64,000 bases of DNA, taken from Constrictibacter sp. MBR-5 (GTDB lineage: Bacteria > Pseudomonadota > Alphaproteobacteria > JAJUGE01). Position 1 is the first letter of the stretch. Every line of letters starts with the position of its first letter. The notes beneath the pieces are model-generated. The model saw nothing but the letters and a program-made list of their open reading frames with translations. It was not told the DNA's origin and did no database searches. The translations under genes were made by a program, and so were the position numbers. Below are positions 19,560 to 28,352 of this stretch, piece after piece. The stretch covers positions 124,001 to 188,000 of the forward strand of contig NZ_JBEPTK010000002.1 of the NCBI RefSeq assembly GCF_040549485.1, given 5' to 3'.

Positions 19560-20663
19560 ATGATCGCGCACGCCACATTCTCGCCGCAGGATACCGTCGC
19601 CGACGACGCCAGGACGGCGCTCGCGGCTGAGCGCCCGACGCCGAAGTTCGGCCGGATCAATCGGTTCTTCGGCCGCTTGGGCATGGCGGGCGCGACGGCG
19701 CTGTTGACGGTCTCCGCGGTGGTCGCGGCGGAACTCCTGCATGCCGTGCTTGCGGCTGCGCGCGGCGTGACGCTCGACGTCGGTATGTTGCTGGAGGTCG
19801 CGTTCGTCGCGACCGGAGTGTCGCTGCCGGTCATCCTCTATGCGCAGTCGATCATCCGTAGGCTCGCCGCCGCTCGCCGCGGTGAGAAGGCGATGGTCCG
19901 GCGGCTCGCGCTGGCGCTCGATGCGGCCGAGCAGGCGAATCGCAGCAAGTCCGATTTCCTCGCCAACATGAGCCACGAGTTGCGCACGCCGCTCAACGCG
20001 GTCATCGGCTTCTCCGAGGTCATCCGCGACCAGCATCTCGGTGCGGTCGGGAATTCGCGCTACGTCGAGTATGCCGGCGACATCAACGACAGCGCCCAGC
20101 ACCTGCTCTCGATCATCGACGACGTGCTGGACCTGTCGCGCATCCAGGCGGGGCACGGCCTCGCCCAGGCCGAGAACGAGTTCGCCGTCGCCGACCTCCT
20201 GTCGGCCGTCGGCCGGATGATCCGTCCGCTCGCCGCCCGCGAGGGTGTCAAGTTGGTGATCGACCCCTGTCCGCCGGACCTGCGTCTGGTCGCACCGGAG
20301 CGCATGGTGCGTCAGTCGCTGCTCAACATCATCGGCAACGCCGTGAAGTTTACCCCGCGTGGCGGCTGCGTGACGGTCGGCCTCGCCCTGCGCGACGGAA
20401 CGCTGGAACTGTCGGTGTCCGACACGGGCATCGGCATGACGCCCGCGCAGATCGTCACCGCGCTCACGCCGTTCGGCCGGGTCGAGAATCCGCTCAGCGC
20501 ACGCCACGCCGGCACCGGGCTCGGCTTGCCGCTCGCCAAGGCGATGATCGAGATGCAGGGCGGCACCCTCCGCATCGACAGCATTCCCGACAAGGGCACC
20601 ACGGTCCTGTTGACCTTCCCGTCCATGCCCCTCGCCGGCGAGGGGCCGTCCGCCCCGCGCTGA
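19560..20663 (+). CDS. Membrane-bound sensor histidine kinase
   Basis: A 367-residue kinase with two N-terminal membrane helices (about residues 41-65 and 75-98) and almost no periplasmic sensor. A HisKA domain follows with the phosphoacceptor His139 in SHELRTPLNAVIGFSEVIR. The HATPase domain has the N box (NIIGNAVKFTPRGG), G1 (DTGIGM) and G2 (GTGLGLPLAKAM). This PleC/DivJ-like HisKA group is common in alphaproteobacteria. No response regulator is adjacent, so it is an orphan kinase. An AT-rich promoter-like stretch with TATAAAT precedes it (about 19480-19510). Confidence 0.92.
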   Translation: MIAHATFSPQDTVADDARTALAAERPTPKFGRINRFFGRLGMAGATALLTVSAVVAAELLHAVLAAARGVTLDVGMLLEVAFVATGVSLPVILYAQSIIRRLAAARRGEKAMVRRLALALDAAEQANRSKSDFLANMSHELRTPLNAVIGFSEVIRDQHLGAVGNSRYVEYAGDINDSAQHLLSIIDDVLDLSRIQAGHGLAQAENEFAVADLLSAVGRMIRPLAAREGVKLVIDPCPPDLRLVAPERMVRQSLLNIIGNAVKFTPRGGCVTVGLALRDGTLELSVSDTGIGMTPAQIVTALTPFGRVENPLSARHAGTGLGLPLAKAMIEMQGGTLRIDSIPDKGTTVLLTFPSMPLAGEGPSAPR

Positions 20664-20919
20664 GGCGCAGGCATCGTCCGGACCGGCGGCGACGGATCGC
20701 GGCGGGTCGGACGGCGACGACCGGCGGACGCGCCGATCGGATTACGCCGAACGGCCGCGATACGACCGTTTCGGCACGGCCAAATGTCCAGACGTGTCGC
20801 CGCCCTTCACTTGCACCTCCCTATTTTTGGGGTATCGACCGCCCGATGCCGCTCGGGTCAGATGTCCATGCGTCGTCGGCGCAGGAAGCGTCAGCGGCGC
20901 ATGAAGCTCCCGTCTCCCA

Positions 20920-20956
20920 CCCCTCCCCTGGCCCCCCGGGGGAGGGGCTCCCTTTT
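20920..20956 (+). repeat. GC-rich hairpin repeat followed by T-run
   Basis: CCCCTCCCC and GGGGAGGGG form a nine-base-pair stem, and CTCCCTTTTT follows. The form matches a frequent alphaproteobacterial intergenic repeat and also resembles an intrinsic terminator for plus-strand transcription, although it lies about 260 bases after the kinase gene. Confidence 0.55.
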
Positions 20957-20990
20957 TGGGGCCCCGCCGCTGCCCGCGTCGTGCCACGCC

Positions 20991-21020
20991 GTCATTGCGA
21001 GCGCACCGAAGCAATCCAGG
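20991..21020. repeat. Dispersed repeat of the GTCATTGCGAGCG...GCAATCCAGG type
   Basis: The element starts GTCATTGCGAGCG and ends GAAGCAATCCAGG, with ATTGC/GCAAT as its inner inverted repeat. It closely matches a repeat scattered between genes in many alphaproteobacterial genomes (established knowledge of the element; copy number here cannot be judged from one window). Confidence 0.7.
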
Positions 21021-21132
21021 GCCCGCGCACCCACCTTCAAAGTCGCTTGCACTGTCGCCGCGGTCGCATTGGGCGTGATCGGATGCGTACCTTCGCCCCG
21101 GTCTGGGCGTTATCGATAGAGGATAGCGGCGT

Positions 21133-21447
21133 TCAATACTCAGGTGGCCGCAGGCTGCGGAGTTCACACTTCGCATATTCTCCGGCGTCACTCACATACT
21201 TCTTCAGCTCGTCCGCATACACGCGGGCGTCCTTGATGTATTCCCTGACCGCCTTCTTGAAGCTCGATATTACCCAAGCTTCGCATGTATGGGTTCGGTT
21301 CCGCTCGTCCACACATGACGGTATCGAGGGCTTCGACGGTTTGGACCGCGCAGACGGAGGGGACGGCTCCCTACAGTACGCCGCTGCGGGACCGGACGCC
21401 GCTATCGCGAGCGCGCATACAGCTAGTGCGAAGCAACCTTTACGCAT
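21133..21447 (-). CDS. Small secreted protein of unknown function
   Basis: A 104-residue protein with a good signal peptide (MRKGCFALAVCALAIAASGPAAA, cut before YCREP). The mature part begins with a proline/serine/lysine-rich segment and contains four cysteines. It ends in a helical stretch (ISSFKKAVREYIKDARVYA). The even number of cysteines fits disulfide bonds in the periplasm. I do not recognise a family. It lies alone between repeat DNA and a lipoprotein gene on the same strand. Confidence 0.7.
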   Translation of the reverse strand: MRKGCFALAVCALAIAASGPAAAYCREPSPPSARSKPSKPSIPSCVDERNRTHTCEAWVISSFKKAVREYIKDARVYADELKKYVSDAGEYAKCELRSLRPPEY

Positions 21448-21802
21448 GGTGTGTCGCCGCTGTCTTCATCATCGATGCTCCCTTCTCAACCGCACCCTGG
21501 GACCACCGCCGTTCTCCACGGTGAACGCGACGCCGGCGGATTCCAGGCGAGCGCCCCCGGCACCCTGACCCACGACGACAAGCGCCATGACACGACCCTG
21601 CTCGCCGCCCTGAACAGCCGGCCCTGGACGTGATCCGGGGCCTGGAGGGCATAAACCGTTGGGTTGTGACCACCAGCTCGCCGTCCCCTCCCTGGATATT
21701 CGGGACTGGAGCCGAAATCGCGCTTGGTGTGACTGCTACAACATTCCGTCTTTTCCCGCCGTTGGCCTGCGCTCTGACCGCAGGCCGTTCCGACGTATGC
21801 GA
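21448..21802. other. 355-base region with no recognised gene
   Basis: The region separates the small secreted protein from the lipoprotein gene upstream on the same strand. Several overlapping frames are open on the minus strand, including a possible 39-codon frame beginning MALVVVGQGAGG, but none has a convincing family pattern. It probably contains the promoter of the small secreted protein. Confidence 0.5.
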
Positions 21803-22414
21803 TCAGATTTCCCGGCCGCCCGCAGCGAGGCAGTCGCCGCGGGTGCGCGACATGGCCAGGTCGCCCGTCTGACAGACCACGGCTTCGTCGGGATCGCCCG
21901 CGCTCGCTGCCGGTGCTGCCGCCGCAGCGGGCGTTGCCGTCGCAGCGGGCGTGGCCGGTGCCGAGGCGGGGGCGGCCGGATCGACCGGCACGACTGCCAG
22001 GGCGGGAGCCGCCGCCGCGGCGTCGGGGGCCGGCGCCGTCGCCTGCATCATCGGCGGTGGTGCGTTGCACTGCTTCACCGTGATGTTCTGCTCGAGTGCG
22101 TCGTGCTGCCCCTTCAGCTGGCCGAGTTCTTCCTTGCGGTCCTTGGTGGCCGCCAGGGCGATCAATGCCGGCCAGAAGACGATCGCGCCGATGGCCACCA
22201 TCGCGGTGTCGGTATTGGCGTTCTCGCGCTGCAGGTCCGATACCCGCGTCACTTCCGAAGAAATGCGGGCCTTCTCGTCGAAGAGCTGCGGGCAGCTCCA
22301 GTTTCCATAGGTGTTCGGGCTGACGTACCGGGCCTCGATAGAGTCCGGAGAGGACGCACAGCTCACCTGCGCAAGAGCGAATGCTCCCGCGACGACGCGT
22401 GTCACGACTTTCAT
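21803..22414 (-). CDS. Putative envelope lipoprotein with one membrane helix
   Basis: A 203-residue protein from the ATG at 22414 (MKVVTRVVAGAFALAQVSCASS), whose Cys19 after a hydrophobic stretch could be a lipidation site, though the residues before it (AQVS) are a weak lipobox. The following pattern (YVSPNTYGNWSCPQLFDEKARIS, then a hydrophobic VAIGAIVFWPALIALAA and KDRKEELGQLKGQHDALEQ) is familiar from small alphaproteobacterial lipoproteins. Those also have a Cys before the helix and a Cys after a coiled coil. The C-terminal 80 residues are a low-complexity Ala/Pro linker ending in a short Cys-containing tail. Function unknown. Confidence 0.75.
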   Translation of the reverse strand: MKVVTRVVAGAFALAQVSCASSPDSIEARYVSPNTYGNWSCPQLFDEKARISSEVTRVSDLQRENANTDTAMVAIGAIVFWPALIALAATKDRKEELGQLKGQHDALEQNITVKQCNAPPPMMQATAPAPDAAAAAPALAVVPVDPAAPASAPATPAATATPAAAAAPAASAGDPDEAVVCQTGDLAMSRTRGDCLAAGGREI

Positions 22415-22651
22415 TGTACCCCCAAAGCAACCTGCACGCTGCAGGCACAACCAAAATTAAAGGGGAGGGGCGTTAAGCGGAAGTGAATGGGAGAGCCTCG
22501 ACCGGCGCATCTTGGGTTGCGCGGCGGCCGTGGCGCCGCCGCCACACTCCTCTGCCTCTCTCGGATTTAGTGCCGATTATAGGTGAAAAATCCTTTATCT
22601 TGAGTCGCGGCATTTATAGGATCTCAGTCCCCTCATCCGAAGGAGATGAAG

Positions 22652-23464
22652 ATGTCCCCGCTCGACGGCGCCGCAGCGCCCGACCCGTTCGTCCAGCACG
22701 CCATCGCCGTTTCGCCGCCCCGCCCATCCGGCGACGGCAGCCGGGTCGCCACGCCGGCTGCTTGGACCGAGGCCGCTATCAGGATCGCCCGCGGCGATAC
22801 GCTTGTCTCCGTCGCCGATCGGCTCGGCTGCTCGCGCAGCACGCTCTGGCGGGTGCTGCAGCGGTCGGAGCGGCTCAGGACGCGCATCGCCGAGGAGCGG
22901 CGCTTCCTGGCGGTGGCGGCGGCGTCGCGCTTCAGGGGGCTGCACGCCGCGGCGGTCGACGCGATCGAGACGGCGGTGCGGCGCGGCGACCTGCGCGCCG
23001 CCTTCTGGGTGGCGGACCGGCTGGGGATCGCCAGGACCGACATCGGCGACGCGGACGCCGGCCTCGCGCTCGCCGCGGACGCGGCGGCATGGGGCGAGGG
23101 GCCGCCGGTGGACGCGGCGCTGTTCGCCCTGGACACACCGCTCGAACTGGAGCCCGGCGTCGAGGCCGAACCACCCGAGATCCCCGCACCGGCGCCGGAA
23201 GCCGTTGCCCCTCAAGCGGACGCTGCGGCGAACATCGCACCAGCGGCGGTCCCTGCCACGCCCCCTGCCACGCTCCGTGAAACATCGTCCCGCCGACGTT
23301 CCAAAACGTTTCACACGGCGCCGGCATCACCCTTCGAACGCGATCTCCTGCGACGCCTGCCACGCACCGCCGCGGCGTGGCCGGCCGCGACGCTGGCCGG
23401 CCCGTTGATGGCGGGTCCCATAATGGCCGAGCTCCTCGTGCCGGAGCGCAGGCGCGCCGGCTGA
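22652..23464 (+). CDS. HTH protein resembling phage terminase small subunits
   Basis: A 270-residue protein whose N-terminal third holds a helix-turn-helix (IRIARGDTLVSVADRLGCSR, STLWRVLQR). A helical segment follows with RRGDLRAAFWVADRLGI, the pattern seen after the HTH in small terminase subunits. The rest is Ala/Pro-rich and probably disordered. I place the start at 22652 because AAGGAG lies six bases upstream; the ATG at 22646 overlaps that site. No phage packaging or structural gene is nearby, so it is a solitary DNA-binding protein of unknown role. A similarly built protein is encoded at 43471-44376. Confidence 0.7.
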   Translation: MSPLDGAAAPDPFVQHAIAVSPPRPSGDGSRVATPAAWTEAAIRIARGDTLVSVADRLGCSRSTLWRVLQRSERLRTRIAEERRFLAVAAASRFRGLHAAAVDAIETAVRRGDLRAAFWVADRLGIARTDIGDADAGLALAADAAAWGEGPPVDAALFALDTPLELEPGVEAEPPEIPAPAPEAVAPQADAAANIAPAAVPATPPATLRETSSRRRSKTFHTAPASPFERDLLRRLPRTAAAWPAATLAGPLMAGPIMAELLVPERRRAG

Positions 23465-23466
23465 GG

Positions 23467-24501
23467 TCACGGCCCCCAGAGGTCGCCCAGGCTGCGTTCG
23501 CGTCCGGTGTCGATGCTGACCGTGGCGGTCATGCCGGCACGCAGCGGCGGGTCCCGGACCGGATCGAGGATGCGCAGCCGCACGGGCAGGCGCTGCACCA
23601 CCTTCACCCAGTTGCCGGTGGCGTTCTGGGCGGGGAGCACGGCGAACTCGGCGCCCGTCGCCGGGCTGATGCTGTCGACCACCGCCTTCCAGGTGCGGCC
23701 GGGATAGGCGTCGACGGTGAAGGATGCCTCCTGGCCGATCCGGACGTGGGTCAGCTGCGTCTCCTTCAGGTTCGCCTCGACCCAGGGCCGCTCGCTGGCG
23801 ATCAGGGTGAAGACGCGGTCGCCGGCTTCCAGATACTCGCCCGGCTGCAGATGCATGTTGCTGACGATGCCGGCGACCGAGGCGACGACCGCCGTGCGTT
23901 TCAGGTCGGAGGCGGCCTTGTTCCGCCGCGCGACCGCCTCGCGGTACATCGCCTGCTCGTCCGTCGGCAGGTCGAGACTGCCGCCGAGGCTGGTGAGGAT
24001 CTGGTGCATGCGGGCGCGGATGACGGCGATGCGCTCGCGTGCCACGTCCAGCTCCAGCCGCGCCTCGTCGAGCTGCACCGTGGAGGCGGCGCCGCGCGAC
24101 TGCAGGTTGCGGTAGCGGTCGACCTGACGCTGGTTGAAGGCGAGCCGCGCCTGCGCCTCGCCGATCTCGGCGGCGGCCGCGCGGTACTCGGCGCGCAGGC
24201 CGGCGATCTTCTCCGCGACGGTGCCCAGTTCGGCCTCGGCGCGGGCGAGCGCGATCTCGTAGGGCTCGGGGTCGATGCGGAACAGCGGCGCGCCCGCCGC
24301 GACGGCCTGGTGGTCCTCGACGGAGACCTCGACGACGCGGCCGTCGACCTCGGCGGCGATGTGGACGATGTCGTTCTTCACATAGGCGTTCTCGGTCGCG
24401 ACGTAGCGGCCGGCCGAGAGCCAGACCGTCACGCCGGCGACGATCAGCACGGCCGGCAGGGCGATCAGCAGGACGAGGCGCAGCAGGCGGCGCCGCATCA
24501 T
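23467..24501 (-). CDS. emrA: HlyD/EmrA-type membrane fusion protein
   Basis: Periplasmic adaptor linking the EmrB-like MFS pump to an outer-membrane channel such as TolC. An N-terminal membrane anchor (LLRLVLLIALPAVLIVAGVTVW) is followed by the EmrA-typical TENAYVKNDIVHIAAEVDGRV biotinyl-lipoyl half. A long coiled-coil hairpin (about residues 95-195) follows, then the second half (VASVAGIVSNMHLQPGEYL) and the beta-barrel (EANLKETQLTHVRIGQ). I use the ATG at 24501; another ATG at 24576 would lengthen the protein by 25 basic residues and overlap the end of emrB. Confidence 0.93.
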   Translation of the reverse strand: MMRRRLLRLVLLIALPAVLIVAGVTVWLSAGRYVATENAYVKNDIVHIAAEVDGRVVEVSVEDHQAVAAGAPLFRIDPEPYEIALARAEAELGTVAEKIAGLRAEYRAAAAEIGEAQARLAFNQRQVDRYRNLQSRGAASTVQLDEARLELDVARERIAVIRARMHQILTSLGGSLDLPTDEQAMYREAVARRNKAASDLKRTAVVASVAGIVSNMHLQPGEYLEAGDRVFTLIASERPWVEANLKETQLTHVRIGQEASFTVDAYPGRTWKAVVDSISPATGAEFAVLPAQNATGNWVKVVQRLPVRLRILDPVRDPPLRAGMTATVSIDTGRERSLGDLWGP

Positions 24502-24535
24502 GCGAGGCGGCTCCGGAGCCGGTCTGGACGGTGGA

Positions 24536-26149
24536 TCACGTCGCTTCCGCTTCCTGTTCGGGTGGCCGTGCGGCACGCGCGGCGGCCGGGGGTGGTCGTG
24601 CAGGGGCTGGTGGTGCAGGGGGCGCCCGGCGAACGCGCACCAGCAGTATAAGCGGCAGTGCCGCGAGGCACGCCAGCGTGAACAGGGCGAAGGCGTTGAG
24701 ATAGGCGATCATCGCCGCCTGCCGGTGGATCTCGCGGGCGAACCGCGCCAGCCCGTCGATGGTCTCCAGGCTCCAGCGGTCGTCGGCGATCCCGCGGGCG
24801 ATCGGCTCGTGATAGGGCGAGGCGAATTCGGTCATGCGCTGGTAGTTCGCATTGCCGCTGCGCACGACGGTGGTGACGGAGAGCGAGATGAACAGGCTGC
24901 TGCCGAGATTGCGCATGAGGTGGAAGACGGAAGAGGTCTCGGCGAGATGGCGCGGGTCGAGCGTCGCATAGGTGGCGATGACCAGCGGCACCCAGATCAG
25001 GCCGATGGCCACGCCCTGGGTGGCGCTGACCACGGCGACGTCGTGCGGGGTGACGTTGGTGTCGAAGTTCATCATCAGCACGCCGGATCCGGCGAGCATC
25101 AGGAAGCCGACGCTCATGCCGATCCGCGGATCGAGCTTGCCGACATACATGGCGAGGAAGAAGCCCAGCACGGCGCCGGCGCCGCGCCAAGCGAGCAATT
25201 CGCCGATGATGGCGTCCGGGTAGCCCATCAGGTTCTGCAGCATCGGCGGCATCATCACCATCGGCGTGAAGTTCAGCATGCCGTAGACGGTGACGATGAC
25301 GAGGCCGAGCGCGTAGTTGCGGTCGAGCAGCAGGCGGAGGTTCAGGAACGGCCGGTCGGCCATCAGGCTGTGGACGACGAAGACGTAGATCGAGAGCGCG
25401 GCGATGGCGGCCCAGGCGACGATCTCCATGGAGTCGAACCAGTCGGCCCGCTCGCCGCGGTCGAGCATCAGCTGGAAGCCGGCGACGGCGACGATCAGCG
25501 ACAGGAAGCCGGTCCAGTCGAGCCGCGCCGACTGGCTGCGCCCCGCGTCGCGCAGGATGAAGGCCAGCCCGATCCAGGAGACGACGCCGACCGGGAAGAT
25601 CATGAAGAAGGCCCAGCGCCAATTGTAGGCCTCGGCCAGGTAGCCGCCCATGATCGGGCCGATCACCGGCCCGACGACGACGCCCATGCCGAAGATCGAG
25701 GTGACGGTGCCGTGCTGGCGTTTCGGGAAGGTGTCGAGGATGACGGCCTGGGCCAGCGGGGTGAGGGGGGCGCCGAGCGCGCCCTGCGCCACGCGCCACA
25801 GCACCAGCTCCTCGAGCGAGGTCGCCGTGCCGCAGAGCAGCGTCGCGAGAGTAAAGCCGCCCAGGCCCCAGAGCATGACGCTGCGCCGCCCGAAGCGGGC
25901 GACCAGCCAGCCGGTCATCGGCGTGACCATGGCCGTGGCGAGGATGTTGAGCGTGACGACCCAGGAGATCTGGTCCTGGGTCGCGGACAGCGAGCCCTGC
26001 ATCTGCGGCAGGATCACGCTGACGACCAGGACCGTGGTGGCGTAGAGGGTCGAGGCGAGGACGACGATGACGAGGAGCGTGATGCGGTAGGCGGCTGTGG
26101 TCTCCGGTGTGGAGTCCGGTGCGGCCGCCCCCGCTTCGGCGCTCGTCAT
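24536..26149 (-). CDS. emrB: EmrB/QacA-type drug exporter (MFS, DHA2, 14 TM)
   Basis: A 537-residue drug:proton antiporter of the 14-helix DHA2 family. Motif A is present between TM2 and TM3 (GWLVARFGRRSVMLWG) and motif C, typical of antiporters, in TM5 (GMGVVVGPVIGPIMGGYL). The first helix carries the expected TVLVVSVILPQMQGSL segment. It lies directly upstream of emrA on the same strand (34 bases apart), the reverse of the E. coli emrAB order but common elsewhere. The C-terminal tail is proline/alanine-rich. It is divergent from the hydrolase gene, with 91 bases between. Confidence 0.94.
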   Translation of the reverse strand: MTSAEAGAAAPDSTPETTAAYRITLLVIVVLASTLYATTVLVVSVILPQMQGSLSATQDQISWVVTLNILATAMVTPMTGWLVARFGRRSVMLWGLGGFTLATLLCGTATSLEELVLWRVAQGALGAPLTPLAQAVILDTFPKRQHGTVTSIFGMGVVVGPVIGPIMGGYLAEAYNWRWAFFMIFPVGVVSWIGLAFILRDAGRSQSARLDWTGFLSLIVAVAGFQLMLDRGERADWFDSMEIVAWAAIAALSIYVFVVHSLMADRPFLNLRLLLDRNYALGLVIVTVYGMLNFTPMVMMPPMLQNLMGYPDAIIGELLAWRGAGAVLGFFLAMYVGKLDPRIGMSVGFLMLAGSGVLMMNFDTNVTPHDVAVVSATQGVAIGLIWVPLVIATYATLDPRHLAETSSVFHLMRNLGSSLFISLSVTTVVRSGNANYQRMTEFASPYHEPIARGIADDRWSLETIDGLARFAREIHRQAAMIAYLNAFALFTLACLAALPLILLVRVRRAPPAPPAPARPPPAAARAARPPEQEAEAT

Positions 26150-26240
26150 CTGGCGTTGGACCGGCTAGAAAGTCTGGACATGCCCGGCAGCCTAGCGCGG
26201 CCGGGCGACAAAGGCCAAGGACGGAGCGGAGGAGAGCGGC

Positions 26241-27140
26241 ATGGCGCAGGTTTCGGTGGACGGGCTCGACCTGGAATACGAGACGCGAGGGCCGGAGACC
26301 GGTCAGCCGCTCGTCCTGGTCGGCGGCCTCGGGACCCAGCTGATCTCCTGGCCGGACAGCCTGGTGGACGGCCTCGTCGACCGCGGCTTCCGGGTGATCA
26401 TGTTCGACAACCGCGACGCGGGCCTCTCGACCGCCTTCGATTCGGCCGGGCCGGCCGACCTGAAGGCGGCCTTCGCCGCGGCCCGGGCGAAACAGAAGGT
26501 GGCGGCGCCCTACACGCTGGAGGACATGGCCGACGACGTCGCCCGCCTCCTCGACGGGCTCGGCATCCCGGCGGCCCACATCGTCGGCAGCTCGAACGGC
26601 GGCGCCATCGCCCAGCTCGTCGCGATCCGCCATCCGGAGCGGGTGCTCAGCCTCGTCTCGATCATGGCGACCTCGGGCCGCCGCGGCCTGCCGCGCCCGA
26701 GCGAGGCGGCGGGCGCCTGGCTCGGCAAGCAGCGCAAGCCGGAGCTGACCCGCGAGGAGTTCATGGACGAGGCCGTCGAGACGGCGCGGACGATCGGCAG
26801 CCCCGGTTTCCCACGGGACGAGGCCGCGATCCGCGATAAGGCGGGACGCCTCTACGACCGCTCCTACCGGCCGCTCGGCCACGGCCGGCACCTGCTGGCC
26901 AGCATCGCCTCGGGCGACGGCCGGGTCGAGCATCTGAGTTCGATCGGCGCCCCGACGCTCGTCGTCCACGGCGCCGACGACCCGCTGGTGCCGGTCGGCT
27001 GCGGCGAGGACGTCGCTAACACCGTCCGCGACGCCCGCATGCTCGTCATCCCCGGCATGGGGCACGACTATCCCGAGCCGGCGGTGCCGGAGATCGTCGA
27101 CGCGATCGCCGACAACGCGGCGCGCGCCGGCCGCGCGTGA
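26241..27140 (+). CDS. Alpha/beta-hydrolase
   Basis: A 299-residue alpha/beta-hydrolase fold enzyme. The oxyanion region is VGGLGTQLISW, followed by FDNRDAGLST. The nucleophile elbow is GSSNGG (Ser118), the acid is in HGADDPLVPV and the catalytic His in PGMGHDYP. The pattern is close to the group annotated as 3-oxoadipate enol-lactonase-like or aclacinomycin-methylesterase-like hydrolases; the substrate is unknown. A GGAGGAGAG ribosome-binding site supports the start. The gene is divergent from emrB. Confidence 0.88.
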   Translation: MAQVSVDGLDLEYETRGPETGQPLVLVGGLGTQLISWPDSLVDGLVDRGFRVIMFDNRDAGLSTAFDSAGPADLKAAFAAARAKQKVAAPYTLEDMADDVARLLDGLGIPAAHIVGSSNGGAIAQLVAIRHPERVLSLVSIMATSGRRGLPRPSEAAGAWLGKQRKPELTREEFMDEAVETARTIGSPGFPRDEAAIRDKAGRLYDRSYRPLGHGRHLLASIASGDGRVEHLSSIGAPTLVVHGADDPLVPVGCGEDVANTVRDARMLVIPGMGHDYPEPAVPEIVDAIADNAARAGRA

Positions 27141-27275
27141 GGGACGGCGGCGGGATCGCTCCGGCCGCCGCCCGTTCATCCCCGGCTAACCTGCGCCGGC
27201 TATGTTGGCCGCTTGTCCCCGATGGCCGCACCCGATGGCGGCGCAGGCCCGCCGGGGACGCTGCGGGATGTAGCG

Positions 27276-27662
27276 ATGCACACGATCATCATGCTCGTCG
27301 TCCTGGCCGTGATCCTGGTGGTCACCGGCCGGACCGACGATTTCGACAGAGGATACGAGGCCGGGCTGCAGGGCCGTCACGACGCGGCGGCGGCCTACTA
27401 CACCAAGGCGCTGCGCGAAGGCGAGCTGTCGCGGGAGAACAAGGCGCGGGCCCTGAACAACCGGGCCATTGCCTATCTGCGGATGGGGCAGGTCGAGCGC
27501 GCGATGACCGACCTGGACGCTGCGGTGATGGTGGAGCCGACCGACATGGTCATCGCCCGCAACCGAACGACGGCGGTCTCGCGTGCCGACGAGGCGGCGG
27601 CCCGTACCGTGGCGAGTACGCTGCAGCCGCAGGAGCGGGTGCGCCTGTTCGGCATGCTCTGA
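27276..27662 (+). CDS. Membrane-anchored TPR protein
   Basis: A 128-residue protein with an N-terminal hydrophobic helix (HTIIMLVVLAVILVVTG). TPR-like helices follow: DRGYEAGLQGRHDAAAAYYTKAL, then ARALNNRAIAYLRMGQVERA and MTDLDAAVMVEPTD. I prefer the ATG at 27276, which places the hydrophobic segment at the N-terminus; an upstream in-frame ATG at 27213 would add 21 residues of low likelihood. The protein probably scaffolds envelope interactions. A short secreted protein at 44875 has the same opening pattern and may be a degenerate paralogue. Confidence 0.78.
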   Translation: MHTIIMLVVLAVILVVTGRTDDFDRGYEAGLQGRHDAAAAYYTKALREGELSRENKARALNNRAIAYLRMGQVERAMTDLDAAVMVEPTDMVIARNRTTAVSRADEAAARTVASTLQPQERVRLFGML

Positions 27663-27731
27663 GGCTCGCGCTCGAGGTTGCCCGACCGCCGTTCCGGCTG
27701 ATAGCGTCTGCTATCGGCAGAGGAGGCTGGC

Positions 27732-28343
27732 ATGGACGGCGGTATCGGCGGGGCTGACGACCTTCGTGCGCTCTACGGCGCGCCGAGCGACAAGGCGGTG
27801 CGCAAGCAGCTGGCGCGCATCGACACGCACGCCCGCAACTTCATCGCCCTGTCGCCCTTCCTCGTGCTCGGAACCTCGGGACCGGACGGCGCCGACTGCT
27901 CGCCCCGCGGCGACGCGCCGGGCTTCGTCGCGGTCATCGACGAGCACACGCTGCTGATCCCCGACCGGCTCGGCAACAACCGGATCGACTCGCTCACCAA
28001 CGTGTCGGTCAACCCGAACGTCGGCCTGATCTTCTTCGTGCCGGGCATCAACGAGACGCTCCGGGTCAACGGCAAGGCGACGGTCACCGTCGATCAGGCG
28101 CTGCTCGCGCCGCTGGCCGTGCAGGAGCGGGCGCCGCGCTCCGGTCTGCTGGTCAAGGTCGAGCAGATGTACTTCCACTGCGCCAAGGCGCTGATCCGCT
28201 CGAAGCTCTGGGACTCCGACACGCGGGTCGAGCGCAAGAGCTTCCCGACCCTCGGCCGCATCCTCGCCGACCAGATCGCCGATTGCGACGCGGCCGAGTC
28301 CGAGGCCTTCATCGCCGAGTCGTACAAGACACGCCTTTACTGA
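27732..28343 (+). CDS. Pyridoxamine 5'-phosphate oxidase-related FMN-binding protein
   Basis: A 203-residue protein of the PNPOx-like split-barrel group, matching the subfamily exemplified by Deinococcus DR2398 and mycobacterial MSMEG_1061. Typical elements are HARNFIALSPFLVLGTSGP, CSPRGDAPGFV, then LLIPDRLGNNRIDSLTNV and VGLIFFVPGINETLRVNG near residues 35-120. The last third has the subfamily KVEQMYFHCAKALIRSKLW. The split barrel binds FMN; the reaction is unknown. A MaoC gene follows after nine bases, so they are probably co-transcribed. Confidence 0.88.
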   Translation: MDGGIGGADDLRALYGAPSDKAVRKQLARIDTHARNFIALSPFLVLGTSGPDGADCSPRGDAPGFVAVIDEHTLLIPDRLGNNRIDSLTNVSVNPNVGLIFFVPGINETLRVNGKATVTVDQALLAPLAVQERAPRSGLLVKVEQMYFHCAKALIRSKLWDSDTRVERKSFPTLGRILADQIADCDAAESEAFIAESYKTRLY

Positions 28344-28352
28344 GGACGAGCC

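Larger units (their letters stand above)
20664..21132. other. Gene-free 469-base intergenic region with repeats
   Basis: No convincing gene is present. The open frames here are translations of repeat DNA; one minus-strand frame contains LLRCARNDG, the usual reading of the GCAATCCAGG-type repeat. The region holds a GC-rich hairpin and a palindromic repeat, listed separately. Confidence 0.7.

Noticed and set aside
20742-21191. A 149-codon minus-strand frame
   Set aside because: Its translation includes LLRCARNDG, the signature reading of a dispersed repeat, and it has no ribosome-binding site or family pattern.
21440-21673. A possible gene upstream of the small secreted protein
   Set aside because: Three overlapping frames are open but none shows a conserved pattern or a clear signal peptide.
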